Positions 34,676-44,520 of a DNA stretch of 64,000 bases are shown here, piece by piece. The DNA comes from Spinellus fusiger (lineage: Eukaryota > Mucoromycota > Mucoromycetes > Mucorales > Phycomycetaceae). How positions within the stretch are numbered: the stretch's first letter is position 1; each line of letters opens with the position of its first letter. Position numbers and translations under genes: made by a program. Where the stretch lies: positions 124,001-188,000 of the forward strand of contig JALLLS010000029.1 in assembly GCA_025094145.1 (NCBI GenBank). The letters run 5' to 3'. A model generated the notes under the pieces. The model was given only the letters and a program-made list of their open reading frames with translations, was not told the DNA's origin and ran no database searches.

Positions 34676-36822
34676 ATGACAGTTAAGACCTCTTTACATG
34701 ACACTGGTTAGAGATCGGATTATCTACCTGTTTTGAAAAACCTGGTCCATAACATCAGTACCATTGTTTCTCATAATTATGCGTTCTCCAAGTATATATT
34801 GATCCATCTACTCGAAAATGAAGATGGATCTGCTTTGAATGATTGCATAACTAAGGATTTCTTCCGTGAGGTGTTTTTGTCGCTCATTGATAAGCAAATC
34901 AAAGAGGGCAGTGCTTCCGGTAAAACACGTCTCACACCCAAGGTGCGTCAAATAAGAGAGAGGATCAACCCTATGAAGATTGACTACCGTCAATATGCGT
35001 CATACACTCCAATCAAAATAACCAATGCTCAACAAATCTCCATTTATGAAAGCACCAAGATACACACATCCTACATCAATAATATTGTGTCTCAATTTGG
35101 GAATCGTCTTAGAATGTTCTTCAACATTATCCTGCAACAAAAAGAAAGAATTGCCTCATTGACCCATGCGATGAAAACCAAAACCCATTCTGTGGAGGCC
35201 ATTAAAAATATTATCAGATGAAATGCGTTGGATGTGTGTACGCAAATCAAACTAGACATTTCGACAAAGACTGTTCCCAATGCACCCGTAGATTTCTTGA
35301 ACAAAAAGGCCATTAGCCAAATACAAGAACTGTTAGCCTGCTATCCTCCCAGCTATAGATTTGCTAAAAACCCCATCTATTATGATGTTAAAGCCAATCC
35401 AACCAAGCACATGTATGCATTTGCTAAGCTGGCCCAACTATGTGAAGAGAATGTAAACAAATCCTTTAGTTGCTTCCCACCGTAAAAGCTTTATTCCCTC
35501 TCACATTACGATAGATACTAAGATACTCAACCACCATATCTTGAAAAACAAAAGCTACACGGGCGAAAAGTTTGATCTTTGGGGTCAGGTCGTCAATCTA
35601 AAGTCAAAGGTGTTCAAAAGTCAAGGTATAGATAGGTCAATGAGATTCCAAGGTACAATAAAAACCGATGGTGTGGCAGTGTCGGTAATCAAGCAAAACT
35701 TTATGTCGAGACGTTCCTCGGGTGGTAGTCGCAAAGCACTTATTGATGAGGATCACATTGAGTCTATTGAAGAGATATCCCAAGCTGCATTAGCGGAAAC
35801 AAAAGACAAATGCGTAATCATCGATCCGGGTCGTCGAGACCTATTATTCTGTATGCAAGAAAACAGTACACCCGATAATAAATCCATCAACAGGTATACA
35901 CGTAATCAACGAGCCAAAGAAACAAAGTCAACACATTTCAAGAAGCTTCGACAGAACCTCAAGCCTCCATTCATCCAAAGACTGGAAGACAAACTTGGTC
36001 AAGTTCCTGCCTCAACAGTAAAACTCCAGGAATTCATTAACTATATACGAACAAAAGCAAGTGTATCAGAGGACTTGATATTGTATTACGGCAATGAAAC
36101 AATGAAGGATGATAATGGGCAAACAAAAGACAGTGGTGTCAAAGAAAAAGGCCCCTCAAGTGCCAATTCTCTCATTAAAAAACAATCGCTACTGCCATTT
36201 CGAAAGATGAAGCTATCGATTCATATCAATAGATTGCAGTCTGATAAACGACTAGCCCGAAATATGAGAGTCAAGTTTGGAGAAGATCCGGTGTTGATCT
36301 TGGGCGACTGGTCAAGCACAAATATGAAGTTCCATGAACCAATAAAGGGAAAAGGCATGCGGAGGATGTTGAAGAAAGAAGGATTCAAACTCTATCTTAT
36401 CAATGAATTCAAAAAGTCGAGCCTGTGTCCTGAGTGCAAGTACTCACCTTTGGAAACATTTAAACATGTCAAGAACCCCAGGCCCTATCAACGAACAAAA
36501 ATGCCCAAAGTTAAATGTCATTTCTTAATTTTATATCAAAAAAAGAAACTCATATTTCTCCTTTAAAATAGGTGTTCAAACCAAAATTGTATGAAAGACA
36601 AGACATTGAGGCTTTGGGAATTGTGATCTAGCTGCTACATTGAACTTTAGACATATTCTAATGTCTCAAAGGGAAAATGGTACCCGCCCAGAGCACTTTT
36701 GTAGATATAACAAAAGAAAGAATGACTCCAAAGATATACTTAGAACCAATAAAAGGTCCAAGCCTTCTGGTTCATCTCCATCTTTCTCCTCCCCAGTTAT
36801 CGCTGGAGCCTCGGTTGACTAA
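34676..36822 (+). pseudogene. Fanzor (eukaryotic TnpB-like RNA-guided nuclease) gene, broken
   Basis: Fanzors are RuvC nucleases of the TnpB/IS605 OrfB lineage that use a transposon-encoded guide RNA. Frame 1 starts at ATG 34676 (MTVKTSLHD) and runs to about 35480 through TAG 34709-34711 and TGA 35219-35221. A one-base shift near 35475-35485 leads into RKSFIPSHITIDTKIL and a long frame to about 36515. Recognisable: an N-terminal helical domain with SYINNIVSQFGNRL; RuvC-I VIIDPGRRDLLF (Asp codon 35823-35825); a GDWSS block near 36300 where RuvC-II lies; INEFKKSSLCPECK with the Glu that serves as the displaced catalytic residue in Fanzors; zinc-ribbon pairs CPEC and CSNQNC; and RuvC-III as CDLAATLNF near 36622, where Arg-Asp is expected. 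About 60 bp of AT-rich sequence and a one-base shift break the zinc ribbon/RuvC-III junction. The Ser/Lys-rich tail ends at 36820-36822. Confidence 0.8.
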
Positions 36823-38126
36823 CTGATGGAAACTCATGATACAGGTAGACTATCTAAAAACATAACTAGGTGTATCTTATTGAATTTTTTCATGCAAAAA
36901 GATATTATAATGTCTAGTAATATTAGACCTGAACACTTCAGTCTACTGACAAACAAAGACTGCAGGTTGAAGGTATACAAATATACAGAATATTATATTC
37001 GATTCCAAAATCATTGATAGAATTATCAAGAGTCATTGACTAATGAATAGATGTCTTTCATCTTAGTATTACTTTACAACCAAGTTAAAAGTGTAAGCAA
37101 TGCCCGCACTCATTGACAGTACTTTGAGGCAGGAGATGTAGAAGGAAACAAAGATGACAGAAACATGAATGCCAGGGTGATTAGTCACAGTTTCTTGGCA
37201 TTCTTAATTATATAAGCCATGTTCATTTCATCTAAATAAAATATTGAAGTTTGCAAACAGCAAATGTGTACCATTCGTAGAAGCAAAGGCTGTCTTAATA
37301 TCATACAAGTCTGCTTTTGTTGACTGAGACACTATTTTCTATTATTTTGTTATTTGCTACCGTCGTTCTGATTTTCTTGGTTGTTCAAACCCTTTACAAG
37401 CACACTACTCACTTTGGTCGCTCTATTCGTCCGTCAAGAATATCTATTGGACATATATTTCTAGATATCAACTTTCGTATTACATTCCCAAACGTACTAT
37501 TAACAAGGAATCTGTGTCTGTAGCAACCTCATTCTGAGACCTAACAGCCTCTTAAGATCTTGTATTGCCCAAAATTACAAAAAGTATTAAAGGAAAGATA
37601 AATAAAAATGTCCTGATGTTCAACTGAATAATACGTATCGGTGTTACAATCGTAATGATACATGTTTAATTAAATTATGGCAGCCTATAAGGCTGTTGAA
37701 GGCAAGAACAGAAAGCTGATATGGTAGGGTCCTTCGTTGCTGATTGTGACATTTTTACTATAAAATATTACAAGAATATACATTTCTAAATCAAAATATG
37801 TTTTTCATAAGATGTCTTTAAATAGAGGGGTTATTGACAGACAGTTGTTAAACAGATTTATTTTAAAAATTATTTATTTATTTAACATGAAAAAAAAAAA
37901 CTTTCAAGGTGTATCCTTGAACTCTATTTACTAAAACAGATGAATGCATTCTACAGTGCACCTCATACCAAGGTACGTTTGTTGTGTTTCTGTTACTGCT
38001 GTATTGTAATGACAGCACATGGATTTGAAGCACAGATTCGGAGATATATTATTTTATTTAAATAAAAACACTAGTTGAAAAATAGCTTAATCAAATTTTT
38101 GTTTACGCTTATAACCTCACAAGGAT
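36823..38126. other. 3' flank of the Fanzor relic; contains a repeated segment
   Basis: Positions about 37100-37369 are related to 46350-46614 (shared ATTCGTAGAA...CAAAGGCTGTCT and CCGTCGTTCT). No gene is supported in the open frames at 36826-37017 or 37317-37523. Confidence 0.5.
37100..37369. repeat. dispersed repeat, copy next to Fanzor
   Basis: Direct repeat with 46350-46614. Similarity covers GAGGCAGGAGATGTAGAAGG..., TAGTCACA, GTGTACCATTCGTAGAA and AAGTCTGCTTTTGTTGAC, and stops in both copies right after CCGTCGTTCT. It may be the 3' end of the element that carried the Fanzor gene. Confidence 0.55.
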
Positions 38127-39420
38127 ATGTCTACAATAACTCTCCAAGGAACGCTGAAAGGTAAGATGTCTAATTCATAAGCAGATGGATGGATGGATGG
38201 ATGGATGGATGGATAACGTATGTTTTCTGTTAATTAGGACACAGTGGCTAGAGTGTGTCTGCAATTAAACACCTCATAAGCACGCTTGTTAAACACCTTT
38301 TTGTTACATATCAGTCACGTCTATTGTAACAAACCCTGAGACATTAAATGTGATTCTTTCTTATGAAAAATCTATTATTGTTTGTGATATTATAAGGTAA
38401 GAGAATTATATTAAAAACACACACTAACTATCCAGATATAGTAGTTAGAGTTAGTCCTTTATGGTTACCGCCTTAGTTGAAGTGAATGCCATTTATCTTA
38501 TGAAAGATTGCTCACGATTGCCTATAACAAGGATGAAATCAACTAAAGTGTTTCTCATAAGTCACTCTTAGGCCACATCCATTCTATAGAAGACTTGACT
38601 TGATCTTCTAATAATCAGCTTTTGTCTGCTTCTTGGGATTTAAAAACTGGTACTACTCATTGTCTTATTGGTCATACCAATGATGTGATATTGTATGCCT
38701 TTTATCCTGATAACCGCCAGATTGTGTCTGAATCGCGCAATAATCCCATTAAGTTAAAAATACTTTGGGTAAATGCAAATACAGTATCACTCTGGATGGT
38801 CATTCAGGATATTGGGTTTCTCTCAATTCTGTCAAGCCCTTCATTGTTTCTAGTAGCCGTGGTAAAACTTTAAAGGTATATATTGTATTTTATTTTGTTG
38901 ACACAAAGAGTATATGATGAGTTTGTTATATATTTGCTACTTCAGAAGCTGGAGTGCTAATGAGATAAATTTAACCACAAATTGACTGAAAACTTCTTTG
39001 TTATCAACTATGTTTAACCTGAGCGTTGTCATTTTTACTAATTCTTCTTCTAGGTAATTATCTTCTGTTTTTTTACATTTGTCACTGGGTGTTATGATGA
39101 CTAGTATATATTTGCTACTTCGGAAGCTCGAGGAGCTTATGAGACAATATTACACCATTTGGCTGAAGCATTCCATGACAGAAAATATAATTAATGCAAT
39201 GTTATAGAAAAGTTTACTTATACTGTCATTTCATATAGGTCTAAAGTCATAATAAAATTAAACTTAAGGCCAACTACATTGGTCATAGCTATATCAGTAC
39301 TTTCATTCTCCTAATGATTTTGCTCTTTACTCTGGCTACATTAGCAGTTTAATCTGTGTGTGGCGAGCAAGTTATACTCTTTGATTTCGTTTTTACATCT
39401 CTTCATATACACGAGATATA
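38127..39420 (+). pseudogene. RACK1 / Asc1 / Cpc2-type WD40 protein, decayed copy
   Basis: RACK1 is the ribosome-associated seven-blade WD40 scaffold. Here ATG 38127 opens MSTITLQGTLKG, the usual N-terminus. An intron with intact GTAAG and TTAG ends (38161-38237) interrupts it, then GHSG with TAG in place of Trp. Further blocks: [59 protein letters not shown] (the RACK1 DNRQIVSGSRDxTIKLW); a GHSGYWVS remnant; [15 protein letters not shown] ending 38879; and, after another gap, LKANYIGHSYIS and SPNDFALYSGYISSLICVW near 39260-39370. Frameshifts and stops are frequent. The retained intron shows a DNA-level copy, not a retrocopy. The 3' end is cut by Tc1 element D. Confidence 0.8.
38184..38214. 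repeat. GGAT tetranucleotide microsatellite
   Basis: About seven GATG/GGAT units inside the retained intron of the RACK1 pseudogene. Confidence 0.85.
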
Positions 39421-40807
39421 CAGCTCTAAGTAATAAGCGACTAGACAAAAGATAAATTCTCATTTTTATCTTTCCCTCAAAAATAAAATAGAGGTCTTTT
39501 TCTTTTCTTTTATAACTTATTCAAAAAATGACTTCAAGCAATGAAAATCAGCCAACTCTTAGTCAAGAACATGAAGATACTTCTATTAAAAGAAGGGAGC
39601 ATGATATGTTTATTAGAGGTCAAATCATTGGACAATGGAAAAGATATGCTACTTATCAAGAAATTTTTGACGATCTTGACATCCCAGTGAGCACAGTGAG
39701 CACAGTGGGCAGGATTATCCAATTGTATAAGAACGAAGGCATAAATCGACCTAAAGTGCGTACAGGAAGACCTAAAAAGGTTTCATCTACTTCAAAACTG
39801 GCAATTGTTTTATCTATTCGCAGAAACCCTATGAAAACAATTGCATATCATTTGAAGAATATCAATGATGCAGGCGTGGATATTTGCCGTAGCACATTTG
39901 TAAAATACATGAATGAACTCGGGTTTTTTCATGCTCACCATCAAGGAAACCTGGTATGACACTTACTCATAAGCAAAGGCGATTGGAATGGTGTAGAAAC
40001 AAGGTTGATTGGCCAGTGGATAGGTGGAGTAACGTCGTTTGGTCTGATGAGTCTCGTTTCACAGTTGTGGGCAACGATAAAGGAACTAGAGTGATCAGAA
40101 AAATGGGTGAGAGGTATGAGGAGCGTCATATGCAAAGGACATACAAGTATGGCAAAGGTTCAGTCATGGTTTGGGGTTGCTTTTGGCGTGGAGGTGTAGG
40201 ACCTCTTGTACTCTTGGAGGGGTCAGTTGATCAAGACAAGTATGTCAATGTACTTGCCAAATACTTTCTTCCCTGGTTCCAGAAATTGCAAAAGAACCTC
40301 AATGAGACCATGCTCTTCCAAGAAGACGGTGCTCCTTGCCATACTGGAGGATATAGTAGATGGTAAAAACAGGAAAGATGTAGGATCGAAGGTTTTGATT
40401 TTTGGCCTGCACAAAGTCCAGATCTTAACCCAATTGAACATGTTTGGGCTTATCTTGAAAAGATCAATCTGCATCGAAAAAGCATAGCCAATGCACAACA
40501 GCTTGAACAATGCTTGCGTAGTGAATAGGAGAAGATCCCAAATGAATTTTTGGAAAATTTAGTGGATAGCGTGCCAAAGAGGTGCTCCGCTGTGATGAAG
40601 AATAAAAGCTTTGCTACAAAATACTAAACAATATTTTTATAATAAAAAATTTAGACAATCATCTAAAGAACAAATGTTATAAATCTTGTATTATTTTATG
40701 AATATTTTATTATGAACGTCTTAGACTGATAGATATGCCTTTATTTTTCAAAAAAATAAAATTCAAAAAAATTAATATTTTTTTCAGTCACTTATTACGT
40801 GGGACTG
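39421..40807 (+). mobile_element. Tc1/mariner element D, 1387 bp
   Basis: TA at 39419-39420 and 40808-40809. The left end (CAGCTCTAAGTAATAAGCGA) and right end (inverted CAGTCCCACGTAATAAGTGA) are imperfect TIRs. It carries a nearly complete transposase (39528-40627). Elements E (14527-15371) and F (40810-41202) belong to the same family. Confidence 0.88.
39528..40627 (+). pseudogene. Tc1 transposase of element D, one frameshift and two stops
   Basis: Starts MTSSNENQPTLSQEH; N-terminal HTH region with QIIGQWKRYATYQEIFDDLD; then a paired-like second helix region STSKLAIVLSIRRNPMKTIA. Comparison with element E shows one G/T missing in the run near 39919-39927, which shifts the frame. The second frame has VVWSDESRFTVVG, GSVMVWGCFWRGGVGPL, FQEDGAPCHTGG and NPIEHVWAYLEK, so all three catalytic acids are present. 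TAA at 40364-40366 and TAG at 40526-40528 interrupt it; element E has Trp (TGG) at the latter site. Ends KSFATKY. Confidence 0.88.
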
Positions 40808-40809
40808 TA

Positions 40810-41202
40810 TATGAATAGACAAAATGATGGCTAGTTTTGAAGTAGATGACACCTTTTCAGGTCTTCCTGTATTCATTTTGGATCGAATTATGCCTTTGTT
40901 TTTATACAATAGGACACTCCTGCCCACTGTGCTCTTTGGGAGATTGAGATCGTCAGCAATCTCTTGATAAGTATCATATCTTTTCCATTGTCCTATGATT
41001 TATCCTCTAATAAACATAGTATGCTCTCTTCTTTTAATAGAAGTATCTTCATGTTCTTGGCTAAGAGTTGGCTGATTTTTATTGCTTGAAGTCATTTTTT
41101 GAATAAGTTATAAAAGAAAAGAAAAAGACCTCTATTTTATTTTTGAGGGAAGGATAAAAATGGGAATTTATCTTTTGTCTAGTCGCTTATTACTTGGAAC
41201 TG
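40810..41202 (-). mobile_element. 5' fragment of a D-family Tc1 element (F), inverted against D
   Basis: Minus-strand copy of the first ~390 bp of element D, from the TIR (CTTATTACTTGGAACTG before TA 41203) to codon ~100 of the transposase. It abuts the right TIR of D and has opposite polarity, so D plus F is flanked by ~390-bp inverted repeats. Contains TAA at 41000-41002 where D and E have CAA. Confidence 0.8.
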
Positions 41203-41219
41203 TATATCTCCCGGTAGTA

Positions 41220-42119
41220 GACCTGTTTGGGATCCAATTCTTCTACTACCGTGCACGCGCAAAGAAAGACATCGTCTACTAAAATGGAGGATTGCTTGGT
41301 TACCACCAACACCTTCAGTTCTTTGCCAATGTGGTCACCCTTCGGCTAACAGGGGCCACTTTCTCATATGCACATTCGTTGACCATGAACGCTCCACGTT
41401 CTTGTTCTTCCTAGTTCCTGCACCACCACAAGATGTTCATCCAATTGACTATTGTCTAAATCTTTTGCCGCGCACGGTTAAGTCTTTTGTTAAATGGCGA
41501 GATCTCTGGCCCAGTTTGTTAATACTGCTGCAAGCCATTGATTGAGCCACGTCTACTCAATACTTTAAGGTAGAGCCATCAGCTGGTAGCTTGCTCATTG
41601 GGGCTGCTGATGGGTGTGTTGAGCGGGAACGCCAACGCCGCGATAGAGTGCAAAGACTCCTTCAGCAACAGACGCTGTATCCTCAATTTTTCTCCGACCT
41701 CTCTTCTACACACCCACTCGTCATTTGTTTAGCAAAGCCAGAAGCTGCTAGTGTAGTTGCTGTATTTGTGTCCTCAGGATTGTCCAAGTTGCTCTAAGTA
41801 TCCCTCGTTGGATTTCGAATCGCCACAGGATGACGGTTATCTTTTTGGTGTCCTGGTTTCCTTGCTGACTTTATGGCCTTTTGGATGTCTATTCATAATT
41901 ATCATTTTACCATCATTTCTCATTTTTCATCATTTTTCCCTCATTTGAGGTTTTGTGTTTCTCTGTCCTTCTGTTTCCCATTCATTTGCATTATTATTTT
42001 CACTTATGTATTTGAAGTGTTTCTATGTCTATTCTCATTTATTTCACAAAAGTTCTCATAGGGTGGCTAACATGCCCAATGCGCGAATAGCAACCAACAC
42101 CCAAAAATAAAAATACTTA
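41220..42119 (+). mobile_element. 5'-truncated non-LTR retrotransposon (LINE) 3' part
   Basis: The plus-strand frame reads SVLCQCGHPSANRGHFLICT, a Cys/His-rich CxCGH...GHxxxC pattern like the zinc-binding tail at the end of LINE ORF2 proteins. It continues through DYCLNLLPRTVKSFVKWRDL and AKPEAASVVAVFVSSGL to a stop near 41796, with one internal TGA. A 3' untranslated tail ends in CCCAAAAATAAAAATACTTA. Flanked by 23-bp direct repeats at 41197-41219 and 42120-42142, as expected for a target-primed insertion. Upstream reverse transcriptase is absent. Confidence 0.75.
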
Positions 42120-42419
42120 GAACTGTATATCTCCCGGTAGTACTAAAACGGCTCGCGTACCATGGCATAAAGCACATTAAACATCTGAGATATCTTGACT
42201 ATGGTAGTATTATTTACTATTAGCTTAATTCGATAGTCAGAGCATTAATTAAGGCTGATTTTTTTCCTGAAAAAATAATAGGTATCTTAAAATATTTTTA
42301 TATTGTTAAATAGAATAGATAATATGAAGAATTATTGTTAAATAAAATGAATCATAGCTTATGCCTTTGAGTTATAAACACAAACCGGAATATGAAAAGT
42401 CATTGCTTTTTCTCGATTA

Positions 42420-43644
42420 CACACTCAAAGATTTTTCTGGTCTTTAAGCGGTGATATCTCCTTCCTTTTACGAGGGTCCCAAATTCTGCCCTTTTATGGA
42501 GTTGTGTTTAGAATCAAAAGGTTTGAGGATATCCAAATATTCGTTTCTTTTTGTGGATAACTCAATATCAAATTGTATTATCAATGGAATATATTGTTTA
42601 TGAATAATATTGTTTATTGTAATAGTATAGATAATACTATATTATGACTATAGCTACTACCTAAGTACATTCCCTAATAACAATAAAGTCTATACCCTAA
42701 AGGCCTTATACTTTATCCTTGGAAGATAGATAACTATGCTCAGTAATACAACCTAGAGACCCTAGACAGTATAGAAGACCACCTGAGACTGACTTGAAAG
42801 GAGTCTTTACTTGCCTAATAACAATACAATGAGTGTCTTGTGGAATACAATGGGCTCAGGCCCAGATGAAGACACTGCTTACCTTTTTATCACTAGAATA
42901 GCCTTTGGTAGTGTCTACAACTTCGTTCTATTGTTTTGCTTTGTTAATAATAGTACATTACCTTGCTCAGTTATGCTCATCTTGACAAGTACTTAGGTGT
43001 TAAGTTGTATGTGCAGTGTGGGAAATAACAAAAGGAAGAGACTATGGTAACAAATAATAATTTCTTTTTCTCTATTCTGGTGATGTATACACTAGCCTCC
43101 ACTCATACAATTCACAAGTCAAACAATTCACACTCAATTTGCCTTGGACCTAAAGGACAGTATTAGAAACAATACCTTGTTATCATTAAGCACCACTGTT
43201 AATACTAGTTACAATGAGACAGTTGAAGTGATTATAAATACTGAGTCAATAAATTAATAAACTATTCTCAACACAAGTATGTTTGGTTCTATTTTATAGA
43301 CAATGACCACTAGAGTTAATTCAGTGTCTTATAATAAATCTTTCTCAAGCAGTGCTATACTGCAAATACTGTGGGCTCAAGGATAACACATTATGTTAAG
43401 AGAAGAATATCAGTGACTGAGTTGTAATTTTGGGGTGATTCTTGTTCTATTTCTTGACTTTACAACCAATTCTATACTTTTTAATTGCAAAGTCAATAGT
43501 GATTGCTAAAATAAGCAATCAGAGTTTGAAATTGTTCATTTAGATAGCGAAAAGGCATTTTAAAACACATTGGCCAATCATAAGAATATTGTGATTTTAT
43601 TCTTAAGATATATTTTTTTTATATTCCAAAAATCTTTGGGTGTG
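42420..43644. mobile_element. TA-flanked inverted-repeat element, copy 2 (1225 bp)
   Basis: Left end CACACTCAAAGATTTTT (after TA 42418-42419), right end AAAAATCTTTGGGTGTG (before TA 43645-43646), the same termini as 6706-8920 with one mismatch. It lacks the ~490-bp GC-richer internal segment of copy 1 and further stretches near the right end. No transposase seen. Confidence 0.75.
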
Positions 43645-43659
43645 TACTTTGATAGTTGT

Positions 43660-44520
43660 ACATACTATACACGCTCAAAGAGAAACACAGAGTATTTTAA
43701 TAGAGGATTGTTTGGTTACTTTAAATCTTTTCAATTTCTAGTAAATATAGCCATCCATCAGCCAATCGGAACTAATCCTTTACATGTACATCGATCAATA
43801 ATGAGCTATTCATGTTCTTTTTCTTAACAGTTTCTGCATTAACCAAAGATTTACATCCGATCGATTACTATCTAAACCTCTTGCAGTACATGGTCAATTA
43901 TGAGACATTTAGCTCAGTTTACCAAAATCCCTACAAGCCATCATTCAAGCCTAGTCAACTCGGGATTATTTTTTAAATATATCAGCTGGTATAACGGCAA
44001 TCATGGTTGCTAATGAGTATTTTGTACAGAAACGTCAACATAGTTATAGAATATAAATAACTTTTCGCAGATGATCACTTATTTTTTGTTCCTCCGATTC
44101 TTCACCGCCACATACCATCAGCCTGTTTAGAAAAGCCGAAAGCCATTAGTGTAGTTGCTGTATCTGTGTTCAAAGGTTTGTTTAATTTTTTCCAAATGTC
44201 TTTCTTTAGAGTTTGAATCGCTAAAGTAATACATTTATATTTTTGCTATTTTGTATTTCATTGTTGATATCAATTTTTAAAAATGATATTTTTTTATTAT
44301 CAATTTTATCACCTCTTATTATTCCCTTTTTCCCTCCTTTTTTCCTCATTTGGATATTCATTTTTCTTTTTCCGACAGCCTTCCTTATTCTATTTTTTAT
44401 TTGCAGTGGCTGATATGTACTTTACTTAAATATTTAACCACCTATAGGGTATCCATAAAATCCAATGTACGAACGACACAATAAACCCGACAATAAAAAA
44501 CTAAACGTTAGAGGTTGCAT
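43660..44520 (+). mobile_element. older 5'-truncated LINE tail
   Basis: Related throughout to 41220-42119: CACGCTCAAAGAGAAACA against CACGCGCAAAGAAAGACA; GAGGATTGTTTGGTTAC against GAGGATTGCTTGGTTAC; AGCCGAAAGCCATTAGTGTA against AGCCAGAAGCTGCTAGTGTA. The frame is destroyed and the copy is much more AT-rich, so it is older. Confidence 0.65.

Noticed and set aside
36516..36565. A spliceosomal intron in the Fanzor zinc ribbon
   Set aside because: A possible AG acceptor exists (AAATAG), but no GT donor restores the frame to CSNQNC; an insertion or decay fits better.
42811..42996. 61-codon frame conserved between the two inverted-repeat elements (also 7869-8054)
   Set aside because: The flanking DNA is equally conserved and the changes do not favour silent positions by eye, so element identity explains it.
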